A DNA stretch of 64,000 nt, from contig JAMPIQ010000003.1 in assembly GCA_024699855.1 (NCBI GenBank), positions 4,154,001 through 4,218,000 on the forward strand. Reading direction: 5' to 3'. Position numbers and translations under genes: made by a program. This stretch comes from Aphelenchoides besseyi (lineage: Eukaryota > Nematoda > Chromadorea > Rhabditida > Aphelenchoididae). This document shows positions 1 through 13,530 of the stretch, one piece after another. The notes beneath the pieces were generated by a model. That model was not told the origin of the DNA. It saw only the letters and a program-made list of their open reading frames with translations, and did not search any database. The first letter of the stretch is position 1. Every line of letters begins with the position of its first letter.

Positions 1-79
1 TGATTGAGATCAGTAAGAAGAATATTGATATCCGAAATGCTAAATTTACACGTGAATTATACAATCGATGGATTGTATC

Positions 80-2128
80 CTACTTTTGCAACAACAATAA
101 ACATTTTTTCGCATCGCCGACTTGTTCGAAAGAAATATCGATGAGTTTGGATCGTGCGCGCGAAGCAGAAAGTACGTTGTTAATTTGAAATCGAAGAGTT
201 GCATCACAAGATGCGGACGGCAGGTTGCTTAGCTGAATGCCTTGTAGACCGCCGGTTGAATGACCAGTTGATGAGTTCTCTATGGCGGTTCCATTGGTCG
301 TGATCTGCCGCTTTGTGTTGATCGTGTTGGCAGATGGATTAAACGGAATTGCGTGAGTGGACTCAGTTTTGTTGTTAACTGGCGTTGGTGACGAGTCAGA
401 GTCAGATAGTTGAATAACTGGAGGTGTGCTTGCATTCAATGTGCTAAACTCGTGTCATTAATTGTATGAAGAACACGAAGAAGCAAAACAAAGCGGACAA
501 AAGCGTCTAATTGACATAAAATAGAAACATTTCGCTGAACATAACAATCGGCATGTAATTCGCAAAAGCGAGATCGCGCATTAATTTTGCTTTTGCATTC
601 GTTGCTTAACGAGAAACGGCTGATCCATCGGATTTTCGTGTAAACGTGAGTTGAAGCACGGAAATTCACTCGATTGTTAGATTGAATTCACGCTGCAATA
701 AGCAATTAATAGCACGTGGTCTTGTCATGGAAAAAGATAGCTGACAGAAGACTTATGCTGTAATCTTACGCGATGATAAGATTTGGATTACATGGCACAA
801 AGAAGTCAAGAGCATAGGAATTAATCCCGTTTGACACAACATTGCGAGGGAAGTAAGACGCGAACAGAACGACAAATCTACAAGACATTTCATTCGATCG
901 TATATGCAACGCACACTAGAGGGTTGAAAGTAACGCTAATCAGTGAATGTAACACTTGCCAATAACCAAACTGTGTGTGGGACGAAGTTTGGGGGGAGCG
1001 ATCGAGAGTGAGCGAAGTCAAGAGTAAGACGAGTGCGCAAAAGAAGAAGAAGGGGAAAGGTCGGAGAATCTTTTGGGGTTTGCGCTCAAAAGTTTGTGAC
1101 CCCGAGCGATGGAGAGCGCGAAATGTGCAGATTGGTCGTCGTCGTGTTGCACAGAATTTTCTTTCGTGTCACAAAAAGAAGATGAGCGCAGAAAAATTTT
1201 CATCCCCGCGCAATCGACCTCAAAAATCGGATGCGTTGAGCCCCGCGCAGTTGACCGCGATTCTTCAGCAGTCCCTTTCAGTTGACGATGAACGCACGGT
1301 CGTGCTTCGATTTCTGTCAGCTCGTGATCACTTCGTTTTTTCCCCATTTTTTCCTATTCAACGGTCAAATTAGTTTCATAACAACAGCCGGTAAGTAATC
1401 AACGCCAATAATCGAGTAGGAAGTGGAAGTTCGATTTCGTAATAAAAACAATTTGAGACGTCGCTTCCTCTTTTTGTTGCTTCTGACCCCCCAAATATGA
1501 TTTGTAATCGACGGGCAGTTGTGCAAATTTACTGGGGACAAAAAAGGTTTTCCGTCTGTTTCCAATCCTCTCCACGAAATTCAACTGCCTCCCAATCGCA
1601 GTCAACCAGCCGAAACCTAAAAAGCAAACGCAATTTCGCCGTTCCCCCTTCTGTTTTGCTTCACGTGGCGAGCGCATCACGTTTCGCAGCTTTTCCATTA
1701 CAAAAGCAGACGGCGAGCGAACAAAACGCGGAAATGTCAACCAAATCCATCGACTCAGTGAGCCGATGAATTAGCATTAGACAAAAGCAACAGATAGGTG
1801 CCAAAGCGTCGATATTAACGTACCTTTTTGCTTCTTGAAATACCAAATTTAACAGCGACCCTTCAAATCGAAGTTCAGTTGATGTTGCTTTCATGGCGGA
1901 TAGTCGGTCCGTAAAACTAACTACAACCAAACCGTCTTCTTGACGAACCACCTTCTGAACCCGACCGAACGTTGAGAAAAAGATCTTTAACTCATCACTG
2001 GTCGAGTCAGAAGGCAATCCGTGAACTTCGACATGTCGACTCCCCCGCTTCTGACCGCTCGATGTTCGCGCAGATGTTGGCTGCCTAACCATTCCATCGG
2101 GCTTGTGATCTTCGAATCGGCGGCCCGT
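80..2128 (-). CDS. RRM-domain RNA-binding protein, 5' end incomplete
   Basis: Two exons are visible on the minus strand, 2128-1824 and 443-80, joined by a 1.4-kb intron with matching phase (2/2; donor GTACGT, acceptor TTTAG). The first exon holds one RRM: it opens with HVEVHGLPSDSTSDELK and continues through FSTFGRVQKVV (RNP-like) and GLVVVSFTDRLSAMKA (RNP1-like), then ends in FEGSLLNLVFQEAK. The second exon is low complexity, rich in Ser, Thr and Asn. It contains VIQLSDSDSS, which fits a SUMO-interaction motif (short hydrophobic run plus acidic/serine tail), and ends LLLLQK-stop. Known for the family: RRMs bind single-stranded RNA or sometimes protein. No other domain is recognised, so the target is unknown. 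The exon starts after a TATTAG acceptor, so at least one upstream exon with the start codon is missing from this model. Confidence 0.6.
444..1823. other. Large intron of the RRM gene; no independent gene supported
   Basis: Overlapping open frames exist here on both strands (for example 975-1373 + and 1018-1347 -). They mirror each other, are low complexity (Lys/Arg/Ser-rich), have no recognisable domain and lack paired splice sites. I treat the stretch as intron sequence. Confidence 0.5.
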
Positions 2129-4432
2129 CTAATACGCTGATTTGCAGCGGTCGAGCTTAAGCTCGAAAAGGACAAAAACGATTCTAAAATTCGCGGTCCC
2201 GATCACTGGTTCTCGAAGACATTTGGCGCCAACATCGCGAAATTTTTATGTCGTGCACGATACGCGAAATTGCAATCGGCCCATTCCGCCGCGACAATAA
2301 CGCACTCAATCAATTGGCGATCAAACGAAGAAATTGGAGAGTGGGGACCGTCGTCGCGAATGATAAGGAAAAATATACGCGCAGTCCCGCCCAAAAAAGA
2401 AAACGGAGCAGTTAGCTGCACATTTTCCGTAACCGCCAAAACGGAAACCCGTCGCTTATTGTGCCAAACGTCGTGTACGCGAATTCCGCAAACTGTTTTT
2501 CTTCGATCGGACGTCTTATCATTGCCTCTCTAACACAATTTTGCGGATCGTTACTTTCAAATTGCGCAATCGCTCGAAGAAAAATAATGAAAAGGTCGAA
2601 ATGTCGCCAAACCGAAAGAAGAAGGCCAAGAGGATTCCCATCAGTTTTTGTCGCCGTCCGGTCAACAGCTGTGAGTTTTGGCGTGTCCTGGGCGGTGTGT
2701 AGATCGGCAGTTTTTTTTGTCGTGGATTCGATTGTTTCGCTCTCTCTCTTCTTTCTCTTCGGATTCGATTCTCTCGACGCGCACAACCACGCGAAAGTGC
2801 GCGTCGATCGGAGAGAACGAAGAGAAAACGTCAAACGCAACGCGAGACCGATCGCAGCGAACGAAAACGCGGCTGCCTCGCAGGCGAAAAAATCGAGATC
2901 GAGAACGCGGAGAGCACGATTTTTCTTGTTTTTGTAGCTAAAGATCACGACGCGCCCACAAGCACTTTAAATGTGTGCGTATGGAAAAGAAGAAGATTGA
3001 GAAAAAAAACGCGAATTCGCTCCACGTCTCCGACCGTTTGATTTCGTTTAGCGCGTGATCATCACGCACCCCTCGGGCATCTTTCTATCTCTCCAACAAT
3101 CGTGCTCTCTTTTTCGACGTTGTTTCAGCGACGTGGAACGTCCGCCCAATCGCTTTCCCTTCAACGTCGTCGTCAGTTTACATTTGTTGTCGTAGCGGTC
3201 GGTCGGTTGAATTTGTTCGCTCTTCCCAATTTAAAACCTTTGCACAGTTTGAGAGTTTTCGTTGGCAAATGTTTTTTTGATTATTGCCAAGCAACCGTTT
3301 TCATTTCGTTTGTTCGTTCGTCGATTCCGAAGCCCAGATTTTCAGTGATAACTCGTTTCACGTATTGCAGCTTTCAGCGCTCAGACTTCTTTTCGACCTG
3401 AGTAATCCGGAAACAAACACAGAGAACTTATTACTAGAAAAATCTTGAACTACTCAAAGCACCAAAATTTCCCTACAAACACTCAATCGATCACACAAGT
3501 CTTACTGTAAAGTTTCGAAAGCAGGAAGTGAACTTGTAGTTTAAGGTCGTAGATAGTTTCCCAGTTCCAAAGACTGAGCGTTCTTTTCACAAGAACGTCA
3601 AGCAGAAGGTTTCAGATAAAAATGAATAGTGAGAAACCGCCGACTGTTTTGGCGGTCGTGATGAATCAGCGAAAAGTTGGAGAGAAACAACGAAGCAGCC
3701 GAAACGCAAATAATCCAATTTGACTACCGATTATAATGCAAAATTTAACTCCACCGCATGACCAGTAAAGTTCGTCGATGACGACCAATTTGGAGCTCTC
3801 TGAACAAACATTCAAGCGGGAATGATAAGTCGATTGGTTGTAAAAGTTGGAGGTTTCGTTTGCAATCCGGTTTAGTCAGAGGGTTAATACGTTTTTTTGA
3901 TTCAAACCGGAATGTTGAACGCCAACTGATAGGTCGAAAGCACCGCGTCCATTCAATCTGCTTGTCAATTTGGAGAACTTGTCGTTTTTTCGCACTATCA
4001 GTCTCTTTTTAAACTTCTAATTCCGATCTCAACCCAAACATTATGCTCAGTGTTATTCGAGTGGTCGAACGGCATTGACGGCGCTCGAACTAATGATCGT
4101 CCTTGTAATGCGAACGAGCCGCCAATACGTCGAAGGACACGACCGCTTTTGTGCAGGAATCCTACTTAGTAATAAACAAATCAACTGAAAGACTCTGATG
4201 AATTAGTTGTTTAATTACAGAGTTTGACGGTCACATTCAGCTCATTAATATTTCATACTACGAATGACTTCAAAAAGAAAGTTTGTATACTCGGCCAATT
4301 TCTACGACCTTATGATTTCATTCATAACTCGACCAATAACTCTCGTATTTAATTTCATTACAACGAACACAGACAAACAAAGAAACGAAATTTCCAGAAA
4401 GTTAGTTGTTTATTGTTCTAAAATGCGATTGA
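2129..4432. other. Gene-poor stretch; probable promoter region of the RRM gene
   Basis: No coding exon can be supported. 2400-2950 is rich in CG dinucleotides with a pyrimidine run around 2740-2760 (TCTCTCTCTTCTTTCTCTTC) and has mutually overlapping frames on both strands, typical of skewed non-coding DNA. From 3000 to 4430 there is only AT-rich sequence with short random frames. A missing first exon of the RRM gene may lie in the first few hundred bases. Confidence 0.4.
2151..2166. repeat. Perfect 16-bp palindrome TCGAGCTTAAGCTCGA
   Basis: The 16 bases read identically on both strands. They lie 23 bases upstream of the RRM exon, probably in the preceding intron. Possible binding site for a dimeric factor, or chance. 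Confidence 0.5.
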
Positions 4433-6413
4433 TTAAACGGATTTCAATTTTTCCCGAGAACTAAGCCATCTCTCTGCTTCCATAGTAACATGCTGAAATT
4501 GCACACAAATTAAGAAATCGAGTTTTCCTATTACCATGTAATTGTAACCAATGGAAATGAGGAGCAGAAACGGCCATCGAACAGGAACAGTTTCTTGCCA
4601 AAAAATGCGCTCGACAAACAAGTAACCGATCTTACTTCCACCAAGAAAGTAGAAATTCGAGTACAAACCGAAGGCAAACGGCACGATTTGTAACCAAGCG
4701 AGTACACGGCGGAAATTTGTGTCCGAAAGATGATCTTCCCGCCACTTCTTGACACTCTCGATGCTGTAGATTCCTTTCGATCCAAATTCAATGATTAGTT
4801 CGATGATGTTAAGCAAAACCCAAATCTAAAAACGACTCAATTACCGTAAGTAATCATCGGTTAAACACGTGAAAGCAAAAATGTTGAAGTAGATACTCGA
4901 TATGCCAACCCACGTACTTTTCTGAAGTTTGACCCAACAGCTTTTGATAATTGAAGCACGCGAAGTCTAATTACCCTCTACAAGTCATTTGAGTTGTCGA
5001 AGATAATCGACAGTTACGAAATTGTGGTTTGCTGCGTTTCGTAGATGTGATATTGCGAAAGCTACTTACCACGTTGTGATGTAAGAACCCGTGCCACATG
5101 AGAACAAAACCGTACGAAATGAGAATACCAAGGATCTTTCGAGGGAAACTGAAAGTCGGCTGACAAATTGGCAGGTGAAGATACTCCTGAAATAACAAAA
5201 GTCTTAAAATACCAATCGCATTTGAACCTTAAAGAAATCATATAACCCTCGATCGAATCCACGCCAAATCTTCGAAATTAAAGCAACTCTGGCAATACAA
5301 ATTGGTCCATCCTTTGGTTGCCTAAAGAAAATTGCATTGTCTTCAACGATCTAACCAACTTACATGTTGTCGAGCAGCGCAAAAACCGTCGGAACACCAA
5401 AAATAATCACGTATTTCAAGTGAAAGAAATTGCACATTGCCATCCCCAATGTAACAAATTCGTTTTTCGGCAACGTCGCCGAGAATTCCACATCGTGAAG
5501 AATCGAATTGAAGTAGAGGAAATGCAAAACGAACTGTAACAGCGCCCACCAAAACCCAATTCTCAACGCCAACAAGAAAGTTCGTTTCCAATTCCGTCTC
5601 TTGATATTCCTCTCTCGAAATTGTCGTTCGAAATCAGGATACAAAACAATCAGCGATATGAGATATGGTTGATAGAATGCGTAAAACAACATACGCAGTA
5701 AAAGAGCACCAACAGTATTGTCTTCGGGTCTCGTGTTGCCACGAACGCGTTCCAAATTGAAAGAAATATACGAAAGCAATGTGTAAGAAACGAAAAGAAG
5801 CACCAAAAAGGGATCATCCGAAAGCACTGTTGTGTGATTCATAACCACGTACAAAATTGGTAATGAACTCAACCACACGACCCATGTTGATCTAAGGATA
5901 CAAATGAATCGCTTTTGAATTCGACATAAACGAACCGACACAAATGAGTACAATAGAACACAAACACTCCTTGAGCTAAGGAATAGGCCACAAGTCGTGG
6001 AGTGTAGACGATAGCAGTGGAGCACATTGATGTTGCAATATAAATTGGAATCCAAACTTTTTCCGAAACAAACCGCGGCGCCAAATTGAACACTGCCGAG
6101 TTGAACAAAAGATAAGGAAGATACGAGAGTGCTATAGGCGACCATCGGGTCCATTCCCAATCAATTTCATCCTAAAATCGAATTTCTTTTAGTATCACAT
6201 TCACTTGGAAACTTTAAATCGCCGACCGAAGATAGGCAGCTCTGTAACACTAGCAAAGTGACCGATCCGAAATGTCCATCGAGTGCTCGCTTTATAAACA
6301 CACCACCAAGCGTAAACGATTGCACAAGCTGTTATCGCACAATAAAGTCGAATTTCGTTCTTAGGTAACGGTGGATAAACAAAAAGTGGAGCTCGACGTG
6401 TCGATGTGGCCAT
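4433..6413 (-). CDS. Membrane-bound O-acyltransferase, HHAT-like
   Basis: Predicted multi-pass ER/Golgi acyltransferase of the MBOAT superfamily, closest by eye to hedgehog acyltransferase (HHAT), which transfers palmitate to N-terminal cysteine. Several exons chain in phase (for example donor 5363 region, ATG split AT/G; exons ending MWHG...HHNV; last exon 4488-4433). Seen: many hydrophobic segments, a mid-protein stretch with YAFYQPYLI, a long helix ending FGVPTVFALLDNM, then DGPICIARV...SKIWRGFDRGLYDFF and LMWHGFLHHN, where the His of MWHG matches the MBOAT active-site histidine. The C-terminal part has FLGGSKIGYLFVERIF, matching the HHAT pattern around FLGGNEVG. The start MATSTRRAP at 6413 is the first ATG of an open exon. 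The junction of exons 1 and 2 near 6208/6171 needs a poor donor (GTTTCC) to keep frame, so the N-terminus is less certain. GUP1-like or HHATL-like function is the alternative. Confidence 0.82.
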
Positions 6414-7001
6414 AACTACTCAGCTATTTCAACGTTCGTCCAAACCGTTTGATCATGAGGCGATTCGAAAGGATTGGCGAGGAGGCGAACTTTTCGTCCG
6501 AACTTTTACACGCCGAGACGTTCAAGGTGACACGCGGTAAAGGCGACGATACACGAAGCAGCTCGTTGCCCTTCTATTCACGTTCCCACAGCTCAACGAT
6601 TTTGAAGTGGCGGGTCGTCCGTTCGGCTCTTCGATTCGCGCGCCGTCGATCGCCATCAAAATCGTCGGATTTCGTGAATGACCCCCGGTTTTCGTTCTGC
6701 TTATGCGTACGAAATCACTCCTCATGATCAGTATGTTGAATTCGAAGTGTAGCTTATTAATTGAATCGCTATTTTTCGGATAAAATTGTGTTATTTTTCA
6801 TTTCCTATTGCCATAACAACAAATTCGAATGGCAGCTGTAGAGTCGCGCGGGCGTGTCTTTTCAGCTTTTACGTGTGCTCTTGAGATGACCACACGGCGG
6901 CCAATGGCGAGCGATTTTCGGCTCTCGTCCACTTTTGCGCACTTTCTGTCAACTGACCACTCGTCTAGAGGGCGCTCGGTAGTCGGTTGAACTTGTTTTC
7001 G
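6414..7001. promoter_or_regulatory. Divergent intergenic region between HHAT-like and small membrane-protein genes
   Basis: The HHAT-like gene starts at 6413 (-) and the next gene at 7002 (+), so both promoters or 5' UTRs should lie here. The region is relatively GC-rich with open frames on both strands that mirror one another. A short upstream frame beginning at the ATG near 6886 ends just before 7002 and would be a uORF if transcribed. Confidence 0.45.
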
Positions 7002-7538
7002 ATGCCCTTTCGCGATATACACGATCCCCGAGATCCATGGGCCTTCAGAAACACGTGGACCGGTAAATCAGATATAAATGAACGGTTACTGATGAAAGCT
7101 ATTTTCAGGAGAAGTTCGGACAAGTTATGAAGAACTTTGGATTGTGATCCCGTTGATCGTGCTTTTAACATTGTGCGCTCTAGGATTAATAATGCCCCTT
7201 ATTATTCACAAGTATTGTCGTGGAGCATTTCCTTGTCCAGTGAGTCACGAATTGTCATTCACAGTTCAGATTCTTTTTAGAGATTTTGGCGTCTTTTCGA
7301 TCGTTTTCTTCGTGTATTACAAGAAATCGGAAAAGAAAAAGTGATGGCTGACGGTTTCGACAATCCAGCCTATGCTCCAACACAGAATTCGCAAGATGTT
7401 GAAATGGCAAGACCCAGGAACTTAATGAGCCTTCGAAGTTCGGTTCGTTACGTGCGAAAAACGGGACGTGACAAAGTCAACAGAAGTCGTTCATGTCCAC
7501 CACCTGCTCGGCAAATCGTACCGAGAATCAAACTCTGA
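7002..7538 (+). CDS. Small single-pass membrane protein, 149 aa, unrecognised
   Basis: Three exons, 7002-7062, 7109-7239 and 7281-7538, join with exact phase to 450 nt including TGA; the introns are 46 and 41 nt. The protein begins MPFRDIHDPRDPWAFRNTW, has no signal peptide, and has one strongly hydrophobic segment (about residues 31-53, IVIPLIVLLTLCALGLIMPL). A Cys/aromatic juxtamembrane piece follows (KYCRGAFPCPRFWRLF). The basic tail contains DNPAY, an NPxY-like sorting or PTB-binding motif, and ends rich in Arg and Pro. The layout suggests a type III membrane protein with a cytoplasmic adaptor-binding tail; that is inference. No family recognised. An AATAAA signal lies at 7560-7565, 22 nt past the stop. 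Confidence 0.75.
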
Positions 7539-7802
7539 TTATAATATTGATCTCGTAATAATAAACTCAAAAGTCAAACAACACGTGTTTCCATTTTGTT
7601 TACCGCCTGTGAGTCGTGGTGGGTTCACAGCGTCGTGCAAAAGAACGAAAGTCGAAAACTGCGCGTTGCCGATCAACAGTCAGTCGGCCTCCAAACTTGG
7701 TTGCTGTAAAAACCCGGAGGTTTTTTAGTCAACAAACGAGTGTACTCGGATGTTAAAACGGCGAGGTTTCGGCCACTACTCGTTATTCCGATCGTTTGAC
7801 TA

Positions 7803-9682
7803 ATGAAGTCGATTGCACTTCTTAGTCTCATTTTACTTGTAAGACACAACAAATTGAAGTGTTCTCATTTGCTTTTAGTTTGATTCCGTGGCAAAAGCAG
7901 AATTACCAACCAATCGGTAATATCGAATACAATCGATTGAATACTGAAACAATTTAGAGAAGACGAGGATGAGGAAGATGATTCTGATTCAAATTTTCTT
8001 GGTGACAACATTCAAACTTCGTTTATCGAAAACTCTTTTAATAACGAACGCAGTTTTGCTTGTCAGTTGGTAAAGAACGCTCTTCGAACTGGAGATTCTG
8101 GAGCTAATCTGTCGCCCGAAGACATAAACATTGTTGGAGTGATGGGAGATGCTCTTTCAGTTTGTTTACTATGTTCAAGTATTCTAATAGTTGTTTGTTA
8201 TAGACTGGAATTGGGCTCTGGGGTGGAACGGATATTGAATTTCGTGGTAATCTGCGCATTCGCAACTTATCAATTTCTTCTTAAGGAGCAGCGTTCACTT
8301 CCGGTGGAGATGCCACGATCGACGGATTGGTTACATTTCCAAGTAGATAAACGTTATACTCATTTGTATCCGCGAGTTTCAGATATTCTTTCGTCTTTCA
8401 GTCCAAATCTTGAGGGAATTTCGGTAAGTAAACAGTGAAGAGCTATAAATTTGGTGCTTTACTGTAAACATGTGTAACTTTTGAGAATGCTCATTGGATA
8501 TCTTTTTGAATAGTCAACTCTAACTGCACAATTGAAATTACGTTTAGCGTAAAAATTTTTAGCACGGTATGGGCACGGCTGACAAATTGCCTGATTATCA
8601 GTTTGATGTGGCGGCTTCTGGAGGTGAAACAGACACAATGCCTCAACAAGCAATGGAGTTGATTCGTCGTATTCGACGATATCACTCATATGAAGATTTG
8701 ACTCACAAGTGGGTTATGGTATTGAGTAAATGACATATAAATTTCATTGATCATCATTTTCTTTAGTAACCGTCGGAACCGAAGAGTTGTGTGTTAAATG
8801 CGATAAGCCGAACGTTAAAGCTCTTCGAACTGCGCTGGTAGCCTTAAGAAAAGCGATTCCTCGAGCTTTTGTTGTAGTAATTGGACCTGTTCATGTCGCT
8901 CGTTATTCATATCTTAATTACAATTTGTTGAAGTATGTCTTAGCTGATGGTCCGATTTGAGACAACATTTTAGACCTCGATGTCGATGTTTGAATCGTTT
9001 AACAAACAAAGAACTACGTGAATTGCAAACAAAATGGAAGGATGAACTACTGAAATTAGAAGTCGAATTCAGCAGTCGCAACTACTCGACTTTTCCGGTT
9101 GTTATGCTTCCACGTCTTACAATCGAATCTCGTCATCCCGAGCAACTTTTCATTTCTGGTCATCCGCTCCTGAATCGTAAAGGTCATTCGTACGCTGCAA
9201 AATGGCTGTGGAATCGACTAATTGCCGGGTAACTTAACTTCTGACCAATAGCAATGTACTTTGCCTTTAAGACCGAAATACAATGCATCAAAGATCCCGC
9301 TATCCGAAGACACGTATTACTGTCCGTAAGTAAATGGGGCAGTTAAATTTCATTCATTTAAATTTAGACCTGTGGTAATGATCAGTTTATGAAATTCACA
9401 TGCACAACAGTTTAGGTTTGTCCGTACTTTAGGACTCCGGCCAATTATAAGACATGCTCGATTACCACCTTGGATGAATACAAACGACTAAGGAAACTAG
9501 AAGAAGAGAATAAGCCTAAGAGAAATCAAACATTGTCGGAAATTCGACGAGAAGAAATCCGTCAACACATTGGAGTCTGGATTATTGTTCCAATCGTTCT
9601 CTCGGCAATCATTGTTTTTATTTTTGGCGCAATTTTTTACTATCACGGTTTGTTGGAAACGTTGAAATTTGCAATCGACTGA
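7803..9682 (+). CDS. Phospholipase B1-like membrane protein with altered catalytic residues
   Basis: Twelve exons (7803-7838, 7879-7916, 7958-8159, 8204-8246, 8286-8342, 8383-8423, 8563-8725, 8767-8932, 8974-9228, 9272-9325, 9368-9374, 9416-9682) sum to 1329 nt, 442 aa, in one frame. Order: signal peptide (residues 1-20), acidic linker, PLB/GDSL-like domain (about 60-330), and a C-terminal transmembrane helix (about 405-430) with a short tail, the usual layout of membrane phospholipase B. Family landmarks are clear: FRG...GGDATIDGLVTFPN, LSSFSPNLEG, VMVLITVGTEELC, HPLLNRKGH...KWLWN. Oddities: the nucleophile block reads GDAL (residues 88-91) instead of GDSL, and the GGND block reads GTEE. His312 (HPLL) may be the retained catalytic His. 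Family members hydrolyse sn-1/sn-2 acyl chains of phospholipids at the cell surface; this copy is probably inactive or altered. The 7-nt exon is inferred from phase. Confidence 0.85.
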
Positions 9683-9755
9683 TACCTTTAGGTATGAAAG
9701 CCTCAATTGGCCGCTTCGAACATGTACCGGGTGTTTGATTTTGATGTAAACACGA

Positions 9756-9783
9756 TTTATTTCAGTTATAATTCCTCAATAAA
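9756..9783. promoter_or_regulatory. Overlapping convergent polyadenylation signals
   Basis: AATAAA on the plus strand at 9778-9783 fits the phospholipase-like gene ending at 9682. TTTATT at 9756-9761 is AATAAA on the minus strand, 34 nt past the stop of the aminotransferase gene (9795). The two 3' ends therefore probably overlap by tens of bases. Confidence 0.6.
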
Positions 9784-9794
9784 GAAAATAAGAC

Positions 9795-11599
<1,805 letters not shown>

Positions 11600-11698
11600 C
11601 TAATCAAACTCCCGAGAATACACAAGCAAAATATTAAAAATTTATTTAGTGTTTTTTGGAAGATCGAAAATTAGAGGCGCTGTGCGTCAATTAGAGCA

Positions 11699-12188
11699 TC
11701 TACGAACTGTTGATTTTGGAATAAGATGTCTCAACGATTGTATTCTTTCCATCAGAATGAAATACAAAACTGAAAATTAACTAGTAAGAAACAAACGAGT
11801 AGTAGTGTATTCGAAGAAACTGATTGCTAACACTAAACGTGATCAATTTGATCAGCTTGAGAAATCAAAATGAGGGCGTAAAAGCAAACGATAAAAAGCA
11901 GACTGGTCAATCAGTTGGCCTCTTCAAGCAAAAGATCATTTTGGATCAACTCGTTCCGACGACAGGTGTTGTAAACGAAAGAATGAAATCACACGTGTAA
12001 ACATGGTCTTTGGTTGATCTCTTTAGCATGTCGTTGATGAGTGGTCATTTCAAGTAACAAACCAAATGGTTGGGTCAAACAAAATCGACGTTTGAACAGT
12101 TTTCCAATTTGCACTCCTAAGATTACAAATCGACTGGAAATTGTTTCACAGAAATGATCACAATCAACACCAACATTTCTCTTTAGTT
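11699..12188. other. Divergent intergenic region, no gene supported
   Basis: AT-rich sequence between the upstream side of the aminotransferase gene (-) and the start of the gene at 12189 (+). It probably holds both promoters and perhaps a first exon of the aminotransferase. No conserved motif was recognised. Confidence 0.4.
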
Positions 12189-13530
12189 ATGAAGAAATAT
12201 GACAACAAACAACGTCGTCGAAGAAGAATTTCATTGTCTACATCAAGACACAACCGTGGAATCGTTTCAAGTGTTTCTGGTAAGGATTTTTAGTTTTTTA
12301 AGCTCATGAATGGATTTTAGTTTCCGCAATCGGTTCCTGTAATTAGACCTGAATTTGGTTTCGACAGTTCGATAGTTGGAATAAGTTCGAAATTTCGCGG
12401 TTTAGTTGGCCTCACCGTTGGTTCTCATTATTTTTGGTTCGATCTTGGCAATCATTCTCGAATTTCGTTCTTCGTTTGGTTTGATTTCAACACCGGTAAG
12501 TAACGTTGAAAAGGCTTGTTTGAGTTGTTGTAATTCAGTTTTTGCTCCTTCTTACGAAAATGATCAGTTCGAGTGCACTGAGCCGTTTCGTGTAAGTACT
12601 GGTTGGACAGTTCATAAGCAGAATTTATTTAGGAACAAGATGTGCTAAGAATAATCAACAGTTACGAGGATTTTTTATGTCAATGGACAGAAAACCAGAC
12701 TCAATGGAAGTCATTAACTCGTTATATCAGTCAACAACTATTGGAAATCATATTGCCGGCGAAGAACAACGGACAATTGTGCACCGATATTCCATTCTTT
12801 TCAATGTATGAGGAGTTTGATTGTGCTAAGGTTTCTTTATTCATATGTCGTGTAGTTAATTGCTGTTTAGAAATGTAAAGAATTGGGTATAACGAACATG
12901 AACGTGAAACGTTGGGCAACTAAAAATCAGATATTCAAATTTGAAGCCGGTTCTCTTTTATGTTTCACGGAGATTCCTTTCTTGGTGCCAGCATCAAACG
13001 AGTATTTCAACGGGTTTGTCGACCTTTTTGGCACAGAAGTGGAATACACGTTTTTGGCTCGATTACTCAAACACTTCAATTTCGAGCATAATGGAATGGG
13101 CGAATTCGAGTTTTCGTTTGTTACTTTTTGGTATGGACATGTGAGAGTTATTGTGATCGTTTTTGCTTATGAACGAATCTTTCAGATCGCTGCTTGTGCG
13201 GATCAATGGCTTCGAATTCTTCATTTTCTTTGTCTCATGTCTGTTGAAGTGTTGCAATATCAGATATGTTACCACAAGTTTCTCACGACTTTCCACAACC
13301 AACTCGAAATTATGACTCCATCGTTTTTCTCGAAACATGTTCGCACGAACAAATGGGTAGCAGGGAGTTTGCCATTGCTCAAACAAAATATTGGTGGTAA
13401 GTCGAAAGAATACTGACGCGCAAGGATATCTTTCGTAGATAACGAATTAGTCAGAGTGGAACTACGGCACAAGGCACGTAGTCTTCAAGAGTTCTTGGCC
13501 ACAAAATTCAATTTCCCAACCTCTAATTGA
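12189..13530 (+). CDS. Unrecognised protein, about 340 aa, eight exons
   Basis: Exons 12189-12279, 12321-12338, 12406-12495, 12539-12591, 12633-12830, 12871-13140, 13186-13396 and 13439-13530 join in phase (1023 nt with TGA). The N-terminus is strongly basic (KQRRRRR) and is followed by Ser-rich sequence. The rest is Cys- and aromatic-rich: CTEPF, FLCQWTENQTQW (N-glycosylation sequon NQT), LCTDIPFFSMYEEFDC, LLCFTEIPFLVP, ACADQWLRILHFLC, and ends VRVELRHKARSLQEFLATK. Exon 3 is open in two frames. The frame used here keeps phase; the other would encode a hydrophobic anchor beginning LASPLVLIIFGSIL, which would make a Golgi-type type II membrane protein but breaks phase with exons 2 and 4 as I see them. 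No family is recognised, and a luminal enzyme is only a guess. Confidence 0.6.

Noticed and set aside
975..1373. 132-codon + frame, Lys/Arg-rich
   Set aside because: Mirrored by a minus-strand frame, low complexity, no domain and no splice context; sits inside the RRM gene intron.
2412..2948. 178- and 158-codon frames on opposite strands
   Set aside because: They overlap each other almost completely in CG-rich, pyrimidine-skewed DNA; no domain. Probably promoter or UTR sequence.
12406..12495. Alternative reading frame of an exon encoding a clear transmembrane segment
   Set aside because: It breaks phase with both neighbouring exons, so the non-membrane frame was preferred; kept as a caveat in the gene entry.
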